DNA of 64,000 nucleotides from RYN-230 sp963851025 (GCA_963851025.1 CAWKOA010000033.1:73420-137419), one strand, 5' to 3'. Positions 8,343-18,174 are shown, counted from the first letter of the stretch. A program made the numbers and translations. The notes: generated by a model not told the origin, from the letters alone.

Positions 8343-9864
8343 GTGACAGACAACCGGCCAGTACCCACGACCACCGACGCCGGTATCCCGGTCGAGAGCG
8401 ATGAGTTCTCGCTGACCGTGGGCACGGAAGGCCCCGTTCTGCTGCAAGATCATTACCTGATCGAGCAGATGGCGAACTTCAACCGGGAGCGGATCGTGGA
8501 GCGGCAGCCGCACGCCAAGGGCGGCGGCGCGTTCGGTCACTTCGAGGTGACGCAGGACGTCAGCGCCTACACCAAGGCCGCGGTGTTCCAGCCCGGGACC
8601 CGGACCGACACGCTGATCCGGTTCTCCACCGTGGCGGGGGAGCGGGGCAGCCCCGACACCTGGCGCGACCCGCGCGGCTTCTCGCTGAAGTTCTACACGT
8701 CCGAGGGCAACTACGACATGGTCGGGAACAACACCCCGGTCTTCTTCGTGCGTGACCCCATGAAGTTCCAGCACTTCATCCGCTCGCAGAAGCGCCGCGC
8801 GGACAACAACCTGCGCGACCACGACATGCAGTGGGACTTCTGGAGCCTGTCGCCGGAGTCGGCGCACCAGGTCACCTGGCTGATGGGGGACCGCGGCATC
8901 CCGCGGACCTGGCGGCACATGAACGGGTACAGCTCGCACACCTACATGTGGATCAACGCCGCGGGCGAGAAGTTCTGGGTCAAGTACCACTTCAAGACCG
9001 ACCAGGGCATCGAGTTCTTCACCCAGGACGAGGGCGACCAGATGGCGTCCGCGGACACCGACTACCACCAGCGTGACCTGTACGACCACATCGAGCGCGG
9101 GGAGTACCCCAGCTGGACGCTGAAGATGCAGATCATGCCGTTCGAGGAGGCCAAGACCTACCGGTTCAACCCGTTCGACCTGACCAAGGTGTGGCCGCAC
9201 AGCGACTACCCGCTGACCGAGGTCGGCCGGCTGACCCTCGACCGGAACGTGACCGACTATCACACCGAGATCGAGCAGGCCGCGTTCGAGCCGAACAACC
9301 TGGTCCCCGGCATCGCGCTCAGCCCGGACAAGATGCTCCTGGCCCGCGGGTTCTCCTACGCCGACGCGCACCGCGCCCGGCTCGGGGTGAACTACAAGCA
9401 GATCCCGGTCAACTCGCCGCACGTGCCGGTGCACAGCTACAGCAAGGACGGGGCCATGCGCGTGGTCAACGTCTCCGACCCGGTGTACGCGCCGAACTCC
9501 AAGGGCGGCCCGCGGGCCGACTCCGAGCACCACAAGCCGGCCGGCTGGTACGCGGACGGGGAGATCATGCGCTCCGCCTACGTCCCGCACGAGGAGGACG
9601 ACGACTTCGGCCAGGCAGGCACCCTGGTCCGTGAGGTGCTCGACGACGCGGCCCGCGAGCGGCTCGTCAGCAACGTCGTCGGCCACCTGCTCAACGGGGT
9701 GACCGAGCCGGTGCTGGCGCGGGCCTTCGAGTACTGGCGCAACGTGGACAAGGACCTCGGCGGACAAGATCGAGTCCGGTGTCCGCGCCAAGGCCGCCGA
9801 GAAGGACCCGAAGGCGGCCGGGCAGGCCAGCCCGGCCCGGTCGAGCATGCAGGCCAAGGCCTGA
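8343..9864 (+). CDS. katA: monofunctional heme catalase (small-subunit clade), frameshifted near its C-terminus
   Basis: It decomposes hydrogen peroxide. His57 (distal, RQPHAKGGGAFG), the distal Asn in DMVGNNTPVFF, and the proximal heme ligand Tyr339 in RGFSYADAHRARLG are present. GTG 8343 is the better start because GAGGAGGT ends at 8336; the ATG at 8337 would abut the RBS. After YWRNVDKDL the frame breaks at about 9759 (one extra G). Reading one base over restores the usual tail (ADKIESGVRAKAAEKDPKAAGQ...) and stops at 9864. Without correction the frame runs to 9878. The active site is unaffected. A likely sequencing error. Confidence 0.9.
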
Positions 9865-9913
9865 CCGGCATGGCCTGACCGGCATGGCCTGAGCACGGCA
9901 CGCGAAGCAGGCG

Positions 9914-9958
9914 GGGCTCCTGGCCCGGGTGACCACATGGTGGCCCGGCCAGGGGCCC
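9914..9958 (+). terminator. strong hairpin after catalase
   Basis: GGGCTCCTGGCC (9914-9925) pairs with GGCCAGGGGCCC (9947-9958), twelve pairs including one G-T, with an inner ACCA/TGGT stem. It lies 50 bp after the catalase stop. There is no T-run, as is common in actinomycetes. Confidence 0.65.
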
Positions 9959-10083
9959 TGCCCGTTCCGCGCGGGCCGGCCTCTTTTTCCGCAACGAGGA
10001 CCGTTCCCCGCCGCTCCCTCGTCCCCGGAATCCTCGTTCCGGGAGGCGCAGCCGCGCGGCCGGCGCGGCGGGTCGGGCTGGAA

Positions 10084-10123
10084 CGGTTCCGTTAGGGAAA
10101 AGCGGGTGCGAGCATCGGAACCG
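10084..10123 (+). promoter_or_regulatory. inverted repeat in the acyl-CoA dehydrogenase leader
   Basis: CGGTTCCG (10084-10091) and CGGAACCG (10116-10123) are exact reverse complements, 16 bp before the start codon and next to the RBS. It could be an operator or a leader hairpin. It does not resemble the TetR sites elsewhere in the window. Confidence 0.4.
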
Positions 10124-10138
10124 AAGGAGAGGTGGCCC

Positions 10139-11302
10139 ATGGACGAGGCGACGTTCGGTGAGGTCCGCGACGCGGTGCGGCGGTTCGTGCGGGAGAAGGT
10201 ACTGCCCCGCGAGGACGAGATCGAGGAGACCGACGCGATCCCCGCCGACCTCCGCGCGGCCGCGGCGGAACTCGGCCTGTTCGGGTACGCGCTGCCCGCC
10301 GAGTTCGGCGGGTCCGGCGTCAGCATGGCCCAGGACGTCCGGCTGGCCTTCGAGTTCGGCTACGCGACCCCCGCGTTCCGGTCCATGTTCGGCACCAACA
10401 ACGGCATCGCCGGCCAGGTGATCGCCAAGTTCGGGTCGGACGCGCAGCAGAAGGCGTTCCTGCCCGCCCTGGCGGCGGGGGAGATGGTCGCCTCGTTCGC
10501 GCTGACCGAGTCCGAGGCCGGGTCCAGCCCGGCCGGCCTGCGGACCTCCGCGCGGCGTGACGGCGACGGCCCGAATGGTAGCGGCTGGGTGCTGTCGGGC
10601 ACCAAGCGGTTCATCACCAACGCGCCGCTGGCTGACCTGTTCGTCGTGTTCGCGCGGACCGATCCCGCCGCCGAGGCCGGCCGCGGGATCTCCGTGTTCG
10701 CGGTGGACGCGGCGAGCCCGGGGCTGACGGTCGGGCCGCGGGATCACAAGATGGGCCAGCGCGGCGCGTGGACCGCCGAGGTGATCTTCGACGACGTCCG
10801 TGTCCCGGCGGACCGGCTGGTCGGGGACGAAGGGCGCGGCTACCGCAGCGCGATGACCGTCCTGGCGCGCGGCCGGCTGCACATCGCGGCGGTGTGCGTC
10901 GGGACCGCGCAGCGGATCCTGGACGAGTCCGTCACGCACGCCGCGACCAGCAAGCAGGGCGGCCAGCTCATCGGCAGCTACCAGCTGGTCCAGGCCATGC
11001 TGGCGGATTCCTACGCCGAGATCGAGGCGGGCCGGTCGCTGGTGCTGTCCACCGCGGACGCCTACGACGCGGGGCATAACGTGGCCGCCGGGCCGTCCGC
11101 CGCCAAGCTGTACTGCAGCGAGATGGTCTCCCGGGTCGCCGACCGCGGGGTGCAGGTCCACGGCGGCCTCGGCTACATGAGCTCGACCGTGGTCGAGCGG
11201 CTGTACCGCGATTCCCGGCTGTACCGGCTGTACGAGGGGACCAGCGAGATCCAGAAGCTGATCATCGCCCGGGAGCTGCTGGCGGCCGCCCAGCACCGCT
11301 GA
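10139..11302 (+). CDS. acyl-CoA dehydrogenase
   Basis: A 387-residue FAD enzyme that introduces the alpha-beta double bond in acyl-CoAs. The N-terminal helical, middle beta and C-terminal helical domains are all present (FALTESEAGSSPAG, GTKRFITNA, VHGGLGYM). The catalytic base is Glu366 in LYEGTSEIQ, the position used by short-, branched- and medium-chain family members. The start is set by AAGGAGAGG upstream. It is a stand-alone gene with an inverted repeat in its leader, and lacks the 22-bp TetR operator of the later cluster. Confidence 0.9.
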   Translation: MDEATFGEVRDAVRRFVREKVLPREDEIEETDAIPADLRAAAAELGLFGYALPAEFGGSGVSMAQDVRLAFEFGYATPAFRSMFGTNNGIAGQVIAKFGSDAQQKAFLPALAAGEMVASFALTESEAGSSPAGLRTSARRDGDGPNGSGWVLSGTKRFITNAPLADLFVVFARTDPAAEAGRGISVFAVDAASPGLTVGPRDHKMGQRGAWTAEVIFDDVRVPADRLVGDEGRGYRSAMTVLARGRLHIAAVCVGTAQRILDESVTHAATSKQGGQLIGSYQLVQAMLADSYAEIEAGRSLVLSTADAYDAGHNVAAGPSAAKLYCSEMVSRVADRGVQVHGGLGYMSSTVVERLYRDSRLYRLYEGTSEIQKLIIARELLAAAQHR

Positions 11303-11448
11303 GTTCTGGGCCGCTGATCGCTGGCCCGCTGATCTGGGTGCAGGGGGGCTGGCTCCCCGGCAAGTCTCGTGCTAGCCACCGCGTCCCCCGCGCCGGGCTG
11401 AGGCACAATCGCACAAGAGATCCGGTGCACGTAGGGGCGGGGAGCAGG

Positions 11449-13851
11449 ATGCGGGCGGTGTGGCTGCGTGTTCACGCCGGGCTGCGGCAGGACTGGCGCA
11501 GCCCGCTCGTGCTGGCGCTCATCACTGCCCTGATGGGGGCCCTGGTGCTGGTGTCGCTCGCGGGCGCGCGCCGGACCGACACCGCGGTCAGCCGGTTCCT
11601 GGCCTGGTCCGGCCCGACCGAGGGCCAGGTGGCCGGGGTGCCGTTCCGGACTCTCGGCCGGATCGCCCGGCTGCCGGGCCTCGCCTACAGCGAGCGGGGT
11701 GCGTTCATGCTGATGGCCGCGTCCCCGGCCGGCCACCCGGGAGCCAGCCGGCCGGGCCAGGTGACGACGTGGGCCCTGATCGACACCCCGCCGCAGTCCC
11801 GGGCGATCATCGTGGCCGGCCGGCGCGCCAGCCCGTCCCGGGCCGACGAGGTCATGATCAACGAGACGGCCGCGCGGATCCTGGGCGCGCACGTCGGCTC
11901 GAAGATCCAGCTCCGCGGGTTCCGGCCCAGCCAGGTGATGGCGGTGCTCAACAACCAGGTGCTGCACCCGACCGTCGCCGTGCCCGACGTGCGGGTGACC
12001 GCGATCATCCGGACGCCCACGGACCTGGGGGGTTCCGGGGCGCCCTCCGACGTCATCTTCACCGGCACCGGCTCCCTGTTCCTGACCGCCGCGTTCTATC
12101 ACCGCTTCGCCGGGTCGGTCGGCAACATGGCCGGGCTCTCCTTCCACCTGAACCGTGGCCTGGCTGGCCTGCCCGCCTTCCGGGCCGAGGTGAACCGCCT
12201 GACCGGGGGCCGGGCCCAGTTCGAGCTGGGCAGTGACGACGCCATCGCCGCGGCCGCCGCCGAGCGGGGCACGTCACTGCAGGCGCTGGCGCTGCTCCTG
12301 TTCGGGGTCATCGTGGCGCTCGCGATGCTGATCATCCTGGGCCAGAGCCTGGCCCGGCTGGCCTACGCGGGGTCGGAGGACCTGCCCGTGCTCCGCGCGC
12401 TCGGATCCAGCCGGGGGCAGCTGTTCGCCGTGGCGCTGGCCCCGGGGGCCCTGGTCGCGGCGGCCGGGATGACCCTGGCCGTGCCGGTGGCCTACCTGCT
12501 GTCCGTGTTCACGCCGGTGGGCCTGGCCCGGCGGGCCGAGATCACCCCGGGGCTCGCGTTCGACGTCCCGGTCCTGCTGGGCGGGGGCGCCCTGGCCGCG
12601 GTGCTGCTGACGGCCCGCGTCGCCGTAACGGCCCAGCGGGTGGCCAGGATGCCCGCGGGCCAGCCCGCCGGATCCAGGAGCCGCGGGTCGCTGATCGCCC
12701 GCTGGATGGCCCGACGGGGCTCCCCGCCCGCCGCGGTGTCCGGCGTGCGCTTCGCCTTCGAGCCCGGCGCGGACCGCAGCGCGGTCCCGGTGCGCTCGGC
12801 CGTCCTGGGCACGGTCCTCGCGCTGGCCGCGGTGATCGCCGCCCTGGTGTTCGGGGCCAGCCTGACCCACGTCATCCGCGACCCCCGGATCGTGGGCTGG
12901 AACTGGGATGTGGCCGTCGGGAACCCGCATTCGGGTGACATCAGCGCGCAGACCGAGCCGAAGCTGCGCGCGGACCCCGGTATCGCCGGCTTTACCGCGA
13001 CGGGCCTGGGAGGCGCGGTGATGGACGGCCGCGATGTCCCGTTCGTCGGGATCCGGCTGCTGCGCGGCGACGTGGCGCCGCCCGTGCTGGCCGGCCGGCT
13101 GCCCCGCGGCCCCCGGGAGATCGCGCTCAGCGGCGGGGAACTGCAGGCCCTGCACCGGCAGGTGGGCGGGCTGATCACCGGCCAGGGCCCGCGCGGGCCG
13201 GTCCGGCTGCGCATCGTCGGGCAGGTCGTGCTGTCCCCGGAGATCACGAACGAGCAGCTGAAGCTGGGCTCCGGGGCGGTGCTGACGCTGGCCGGCGCGG
13301 ACGGGCTGAGCCGCACCCGGCTGCCGGTCAACGTGTTCCTCGTCCGGCTGCGCCACCCGGGGGACCGGGCGGCGATGGCCCGCCTCAGGCACGAGTTCCC
13401 GGGCGTGGTGCTGCCCGCGGTGGCCCCGCCCGAGGTGCGCGAGCTGCAGGGCGTGAACGGCCTGCCGCTCATTCTCGCGTCTCTGCTGACCCTGCTCGCC
13501 GTAGGCACGATCGCGCACACCCTGGTCACGTCGGTGCGCCGCCGGCGCCGGGACCTGGCCATCCTCAAGGCGCTCGGGTTCGTGAGCCGGCAGGTCCGGG
13601 CCACCGTGGCCTGGCAGGCCACCGCGATCGCCGCCACCGGCCTGGTCATCGGGCTGCCGCTGGGGGTCGCGGCCGGCCGCTGGGCCTGGACCGTGCTGGC
13701 CCGCGGGTTCGCGATCGAGCCGGTGCCGGTCATCCCGCTGCTCGTGCTGCTGGCCGTGCCCGCCGTGCTGGTCCTGGCCAACGTGGTCGCGGCCGTGCCC
13801 GCCCGGGCCGCGGCGCGCACCCAGGCCGCCGTGGTGCTCAGGACCGAATAG
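11449..13851 (+). CDS. FtsX/MacB-type ABC transporter permease, no ATPase nearby
   Basis: An 800-residue permease. It has an N-terminal TM helix (LVLALITALMGALVLVSLAGARR), a large extracytoplasmic domain, three TM helices (about residues 290-400), a linker, a second TM plus extracytoplasmic block (about 450-660), and three final TM helices. This is the duplicated FtsX architecture of Gram-positive exporters or lipoprotein-release systems. ATG 11449 is preceded by GGGGAGCAGG. The usual partner ATP-binding protein is not in this window on either side, so the permease must use one encoded elsewhere. Confidence 0.85.
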   Translation: MRAVWLRVHAGLRQDWRSPLVLALITALMGALVLVSLAGARRTDTAVSRFLAWSGPTEGQVAGVPFRTLGRIARLPGLAYSERGAFMLMAASPAGHPGASRPGQVTTWALIDTPPQSRAIIVAGRRASPSRADEVMINETAARILGAHVGSKIQLRGFRPSQVMAVLNNQVLHPTVAVPDVRVTAIIRTPTDLGGSGAPSDVIFTGTGSLFLTAAFYHRFAGSVGNMAGLSFHLNRGLAGLPAFRAEVNRLTGGRAQFELGSDDAIAAAAAERGTSLQALALLLFGVIVALAMLIILGQSLARLAYAGSEDLPVLRALGSSRGQLFAVALAPGALVAAAGMTLAVPVAYLLSVFTPVGLARRAEITPGLAFDVPVLLGGGALAAVLLTARVAVTAQRVARMPAGQPAGSRSRGSLIARWMARRGSPPAAVSGVRFAFEPGADRSAVPVRSAVLGTVLALAAVIAALVFGASLTHVIRDPRIVGWNWDVAVGNPHSGDISAQTEPKLRADPGIAGFTATGLGGAVMDGRDVPFVGIRLLRGDVAPPVLAGRLPRGPREIALSGGELQALHRQVGGLITGQGPRGPVRLRIVGQVVLSPEITNEQLKLGSGAVLTLAGADGLSRTRLPVNVFLVRLRHPGDRAAMARLRHEFPGVVLPAVAPPEVRELQGVNGLPLILASLLTLLAVGTIAHTLVTSVRRRRRDLAILKALGFVSRQVRATVAWQATAIAATGLVIGLPLGVAAGRWAWTVLARGFAIEPVPVIPLLVLLAVPAVLVLANVVAAVPARAAARTQAAVVLRTE

Positions 13852-13891
13852 CGGCGGACGGCGCGGCGCGGCTCATGGCCAGCCGGGGGGC

Positions 13892-15811
13892 CTACCCGCC
13901 GAGGAGCGCGCGGGCGGCGGCCTCGATGTGCGGGGCATCGATGCCGGCCGCGGCCAGCAACTCCTGGCTGGTCCCTGAGCCGGGCAGGTCCCGGACGCTG
14001 AGGTGGGTGAACCGCAGGCCCTGTACCCCCGCCCCGAGGAGGGCATCCGCCACGGCGGAGCCCAGCCCCCCGGCGGGGGAGTGGTCCTCGGCCACGACCA
14101 GGCGGCCGCCGGTGGCGGCGGCCGCCGCCACCAGGGTCCCGGTGTCGATGGGCTTGACCGAGTACAGGTCGATGACGCGGGCCTGGATGCCGTCGCCGGC
14201 GAGACGGTCCGCCGCGGCCAGGCAGGCGTGCAGCGTCACCCCCGCGCCGATCAGCGTCACGGCGTCGCCGCGGTCCGAGCGCAGCACCTTGGATCCCCCG
14301 ACGGGGAACGTCTCCGCGCTGTCGTAGAGGACGGGGTAGGCCCCGCGGGTGGTGCGCAGATAGCTGATGCCCGGACGATCCGCCATGGCCTCTACCAGCG
14401 CCGCCGTGCTCGTGGCGTCGCTCGGGTACAGGACGGTGGTCCCGTGCACGGCCCGCATCATGGCCAGATCCTCCAGGGCCATCTGGGAGGGGCCGTCGGC
14501 GCCGATCTCGGCCCCCGCGTGGGAGCCGGCCAGCCGGATGCTGGCCTGCGAGATGGCGGCCATCCGGATGAAGTCGTACGCGCGGGTGAAGAAGGCCGCG
14601 AAGGTCGAGGCGAACGGAATGTAGTCCCGGACGCTGAGCCCGACGGCCGCCGCGACCATCTGCTGCTCGGCGATGAACATCTCGAAGTAGCGCCCGGGGA
14701 AGGCCTTGGCGAACTCCAGGGCGTAGGTGGAGTTGCTGACCTCACCGTCGAGGGCTACCACCCGGGGCCGGTCCGCGCCGAGGGCGGCGAGCGCGTCGCC
14801 GTACGCCTTGCGGGTGGCGACCTCCTCGCCCAGGGAGTACTTCGGCGCCGCCGGGGCCGGGGTGGCGGGCTGGCCGTGGGCCTGGTCAGCCGCCGGGGGC
14901 ATGGCCGGCTCCGGGCCCGGCGCCGTATCTGCGGGCAGCGGGCCGCGGACCACCAGGGCGCGCTCGCCGCCCAGCTCGGCGACCGCGCGCGCGGCCATGT
15001 CGGGGGGGAAGGGACGGCCGTGCCAGCCTTCCTTGTCCTCGACCTCGGAGAACCCGCGCCCCTTGATGGTGCGGGCCAGGATCACGGTCGGCTGGCCGTG
15101 GCCGGTGTCCCCGGCGGCGGTGAGCGCCTCGTCGATCTCGGCCAGGTCGTGACCGTTGATCTCCAGTACCCGTGCCCCGAACGCCGCGGCCCGGCGGCCG
15201 TAGGCGGCGAGATCCCACTGAAGCTCGGTCGGTCCCCGCTGGCCGAGCCGGTTGACGTCCACGATCGCGATCAGGTTGGAAAGCTGGTAGTACGACGCCT
15301 TGTCGAAGGCTTCCCACATGGAGCCCTCGGCCATCTCGCTGTCCCCGCACAGCACCCAGACCCGGTACGGGAGCCGGTCGAGGTACCTGCCCGCCAGCGC
15401 CACCCCGACCCCGTCCGGCAGTCCCTGGCCCAGAGATCCCGTGGCCACGTCAACCCAGGGCAGCACGGGGGTGGGATGGCCTTCCAGGCGGGATCCGAAC
15501 CGCCGGTACCCGGTCATGAGCTCGTCGTCGGACACCACGCCGACCGCCTTGTAGACCGAGTACAGCAGCGGCGAGGCGTGGCCCTTGGAGAAGATGAGGT
15601 GATCGTTGCGGTGATCGCCGGGATGGTCCCAGTCGTAGCGCAGGTGCCGGCTGACGAGCACGGCGAGCAGGTCGGCGGCGGACATGCTCGACGTGGGGTG
15701 ACCGGAGCCTGCGCTCGTGCTGGACCGGATCGAGTCCACGCGGAGCTGGGTGGCCAGTTCAGCCGCCCGGATGAGCTCGGTCCCGCTGAGGGCCCGGGTG
15801 TCGTCGGTCAT
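13892..15811 (-). CDS. tkt: transketolase (single-chain, animal-like GDSE variant)
   Basis: A 639-residue ThDP enzyme that transfers two-carbon units between sugar phosphates in the pentose phosphate pathway. The N-terminal ThDP-binding motif appears as GDSEMAEGSMWEAF, with Ser where most have Gly (GDGE). The domain order is ThDP-binding (1-280), an Ala/Pro-rich linker (about 290-325), pyrimidine-binding (AYGDALAALGADRPRVVALDGE...) and a C-terminal domain. The sequence follows the shorter animal/archaeal-like branch rather than the E. coli TktA type. It is convergent with the permease and likely monocistronic. Confidence 0.85.
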   Translation of the reverse strand: MTDDTRALSGTELIRAAELATQLRVDSIRSSTSAGSGHPTSSMSAADLLAVLVSRHLRYDWDHPGDHRNDHLIFSKGHASPLLYSVYKAVGVVSDDELMTGYRRFGSRLEGHPTPVLPWVDVATGSLGQGLPDGVGVALAGRYLDRLPYRVWVLCGDSEMAEGSMWEAFDKASYYQLSNLIAIVDVNRLGQRGPTELQWDLAAYGRRAAAFGARVLEINGHDLAEIDEALTAAGDTGHGQPTVILARTIKGRGFSEVEDKEGWHGRPFPPDMAARAVAELGGERALVVRGPLPADTAPGPEPAMPPAADQAHGQPATPAPAAPKYSLGEEVATRKAYGDALAALGADRPRVVALDGEVSNSTYALEFAKAFPGRYFEMFIAEQQMVAAAVGLSVRDYIPFASTFAAFFTRAYDFIRMAAISQASIRLAGSHAGAEIGADGPSQMALEDLAMMRAVHGTTVLYPSDATSTAALVEAMADRPGISYLRTTRGAYPVLYDSAETFPVGGSKVLRSDRGDAVTLIGAGVTLHACLAAADRLAGDGIQARVIDLYSVKPIDTGTLVAAAAATGGRLVVAEDHSPAGGLGSAVADALLGAGVQGLRFTHLSVRDLPGSGTSQELLAAAGIDAPHIEAAARALLGG

Positions 15812-15954
15812 ATCAGGAATTCACCCCTTCGCGCGCGACCAGCGAAGGCCCGGGGCCGGTCGTCCCGGCCCGGCCCGTGTCCGGCGTCTGCTTCCGTAGT
15901 CCGCCGGCTGCTTCAGGCTATCGCGGCGGGATGAAATGGCCGGCTGGGTGTGCG

Positions 15955-17247
15955 TCAGCGGCCGCTGCCCGGTGTCCGGCGGGCCGGCAGCGGGCAGGAT
16001 GGGGAACGGCAAACCATGAGGGAGGTCGAACATGGGACGCGATTCCAGGCCCGCGGACGAGCCCGAGCCGGACGCAGGCGTGCTCGGCTCCGAGCGGGGC
16101 GGGACCGATGAGCTCGGCCCCGAAGAGGGCGGCACCGATGTCCTCGGGCCCGAGGAGGGCGGGACCGATGAGCTCGGTCCCGAGGCAGGCGGGACCGATG
16201 AGCTGGGCCCGGAGGAAGGCGGCACGGACGTGATGCGCCCGCCAGGCCGCTGAGTATTGGTCCCCGGCGCATTAATGCCCGGTGCCCGCGCCCGCCCCGG
16301 GCCGCCTTGATGCCCTGGTACGCGGCGGCGCGGAGGATCCCGTCCGGGGTCTGCTCGGCGTAGCTGACCTCGATGACGAGCCGTGGTTCCACCCAGGTCA
16401 CGTTCCGGGCCTGGGCCGGGGGGACCGGTCCGCTGAACGGCGGGCTGTCCCGCCGCAGCGGGGCCAGCACCCCCTCCAGCGCGATCAGTTCCGGCTGGGT
16501 GAAGCCGGTGCCGACGCGGCCGGCGTAGGCGAGGCCCGCTCCGCCGGGCATCCCGACCAGGAGCGAGCCGATCTGCCCGGCACGGTGCCCGCGCCCGGGG
16601 CTGAGGCCGCCCACGACCACGTCCAGGAGCCGCCGGTTCTTGATCTTCAGCCAGGCCGGTGACCGGCGCCCGGGCTGGTAGAGCGAGTCGAGGCGCTTGA
16701 CCACGACACCCTCCAGGCCGTCGCGGACGCTGACCGCGAGCACGGCCTTCCCGCCGCCGGGAAACGACGGCGGGACGTGCACGTGCGGGCCGGCCAGGGG
16801 CTGCGCCTCCAGGATGGCCCGCCGCTGCGCGTAGGGCTCGGCGATCAGCGGCTGCCCGCCGGAGTACATGATGTCGAAGACCAGGTAGGTCACGGGGATC
16901 GCGGCCACCAGGCGCCCGGTGGGCGCGCCGACGTGCATCCGCCGCTGCAGGGCCGCGAAGCTCGGGCGGCCGCTGGTGAACGCGGCGATCTCGCCGTCCA
17001 GGACCATGTCCCGCGGCCCGGCCTGGCGGCCCAGCTCAGCCAGCTCCGGGTAGGCCCGGGTCATGTCCCGGCCGCTGCGCGACAGCAGGCGCAGTTCCCC
17101 GGCGGACACGTAGGCCACGGCCCGCACGCCGTCCCACTTGAACTCCGCGCCCCAGGCGGCCTCCGGCTCCGGGATCTCCGCGGCAGGTACCGCCAGCATC
17201 GGCTTTATCAGCGGCGGGTAATCCGCGCTGCCCGCTGATCCTGGCAT
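15955..17247 (-). CDS. ATP-dependent DNA ligase (LigD ligase-domain type), uncertain 3' end
   Basis: It seals DNA nicks through a lysyl-AMP intermediate. The active-site lysine lies in motif I, EFKWDGVRA. Other ligase motifs follow: DGEIAAF, VFDIMY, EGVVVKR and WLKIKNRR, then an OB-fold (GLSPGRGHRAGQIGSLLVG ... YAGRVGTGF ... WVEPRLVIEVSYAE). ATG 17247 is preceded by a G-run RBS. Homology stops near 16290. Beyond that the frame stays open to 15955 only by reading the complement of the acidic repeats. A one-base shift would end the protein at 16272, which I think more likely. No Ku or polymerase partner is in view. Confidence 0.75.
   Translation of the reverse strand: MPGSAGSADYPPLIKPMLAVPAAEIPEPEAAWGAEFKWDGVRAVAYVSAGELRLLSRSGRDMTRAYPELAELGRQAGPRDMVLDGEIAAFTSGRPSFAALQRRMHVGAPTGRLVAAIPVTYLVFDIMYSGGQPLIAEPYAQRRAILEAQPLAGPHVHVPPSFPGGGKAVLAVSVRDGLEGVVVKRLDSLYQPGRRSPAWLKIKNRRLLDVVVGGLSPGRGHRAGQIGSLLVGMPGGAGLAYAGRVGTGFTQPELIALEGVLAPLRRDSPPFSGPVPPAQARNVTWVEPRLVIEVSYAEQTPDGILRAAAYQGIKAARGGRGHRALMRRGPILSGLAGASRPCRLPPGPAHRSRLPRDRAHRSRPPRARGHRCRPLRGRAHRSRPARSRARLRPARARPRAWNRVPCSTSLMVCRSPSCPLPARRTPGSGR
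16032..16253 (+). CDS. small acidic tandem-repeat protein
   Basis: A 73-residue protein made almost wholly of five 10-residue repeats, consensus EEGGTDELGP, encoded by five 30-bp units at 16092-16241. A good RBS (GGGAGG, seven-base spacing) precedes the ATG. It is strongly acidic and lacks hydrophobic segments, so it is probably disordered. No family recognised. It lies antisense to the open 3' extension of the ligase frame; the RBS, clean start and clean stop favour this strand as coding here. Confidence 0.5.
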   Translation: MGRDSRPADEPEPDAGVLGSERGGTDELGPEEGGTDVLGPEEGGTDELGPEAGGTDELGPEEGGTDVMRPPGR

Positions 17248-17367
17248 GAGCCCCCCGTCGCGGCACCAGGGTGCCTGCTGCGGGGCACGGTGCCTGCCGG
17301 GGAGCACTGACCGGCTATCTACCCGGCCCGCCGGTCCGGACACCGGGGGCAGTCCGGGGTGCGCCGG

Positions 17368-18174
17368 TCAAAGGCGGGGGCGGGCGGCGTCCTTGCCGCT
17401 GGCCGGGTGGCTGGCGTCGCCCGCGCCGCGCGTGATGAGCGCCACCGCGAGCAGCGCGGCCAGCGGCGCGACCAGCGCGATGAACTCCGAGGAGGCCAGG
17501 TTGCCGAGGGCGTCGAGCGCCCCGGCGAAGCCGACGATGAGCACGGCGACGGCGACGAGCCCCCAGCCGTGCAGGAACAGCCGCAGCGTGAAGGGCGGCA
17601 CCGGGTCGGTCACGTCCGGGACCGCGGTGATGGTCTTCATGCCGCGGGTCTCCGTCATGCCCTCACGCACCCGCACGGTGAGCATCAGGGTGCCCGGCTG
17701 GTCCGCGACCAGGAGCAGCTCGTCGGGATGGGAGGGGTCCGGGGCCTGCGCCAGGGAGCCGCCGCCCGCAGCCCAGGACATCACCTTCCGGGTCCCCGAG
17801 GGCTGGACGCGGTAGCGGGCCTGCTCGCCGGCGACGACGGTGTCGGGCCCGTCGATGACCACCGGCGGTGCCAGGCCCGGGGCCGCGGTGCGGGCGGCCT
17901 CCGGGGCCGCCGCCTCAGCCTCAGCGCCCCGGCCCCCACCGCCGCCGTTCCCGTGTCCATGGCCGTTCCCGTTCCCGTTCATGGCGTGCGCGGCCGGGAC
18001 GGCCTCGGGAGTGACCAGGAACTGCCGGCGGGCCAGCTGCTCGGCCAGCCGGATCTGGTGGACGTGCACGCTCCAGGCCATCACCACCACGGCCGCGGCC
18101 AGTCCTGCCGCGCCCAGCCCGAGCAGCCCGGCCACCACGGGATGACCCGCGTCAGCCATCACGGCGGTGAGCAT
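17368..18174 (-). CDS. membrane protein with Ig-like extracytoplasmic segment
   Basis: A 268-residue protein. It has an N-terminal TM segment (VVAGLLGLGAAGLAAAVVVMAW), a low-complexity Asn/Gly/His then Ala/Glu linker (residues ~63-95), a beta-rich region resembling an Ig/PKD-like fold (PPVVIDGPDTVVAGEQARYRV ... GTLMLTVRVREG), and two C-terminal TM segments (LFLHGWGLVAVAVLIVGFAGAL, EFIALVAPLAALLAVALI). GGGGGAC lies eight bases upstream. Function unknown. A similar layout occurs in actinobacterial hypothetical proteins. Confidence 0.6.
   Translation of the reverse strand: MLTAVMADAGHPVVAGLLGLGAAGLAAAVVVMAWSVHVHQIRLAEQLARRQFLVTPEAVPAAHAMNGNGNGHGHGNGGGGGRGAEAEAAAPEAARTAAPGLAPPVVIDGPDTVVAGEQARYRVQPSGTRKVMSWAAGGGSLAQAPDPSHPDELLLVADQPGTLMLTVRVREGMTETRGMKTITAVPDVTDPVPPFTLRLFLHGWGLVAVAVLIVGFAGALDALGNLASSEFIALVAPLAALLAVALITRGAGDASHPASGKDAARPRL

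Noticed and set aside
7974..9938. 654-residue open frame antisense to catalase
   Set aside because: Valine/arginine-rich translation with no recognisable domain; complement of a well-supported gene. High GC keeps antisense frames open.
9993..10038. AACGAGGA/TCCTCGTT inverted repeat before the acyl-CoA dehydrogenase
   Set aside because: Eight-base arms with a 30-base loop; too weak to call a terminator or operator.
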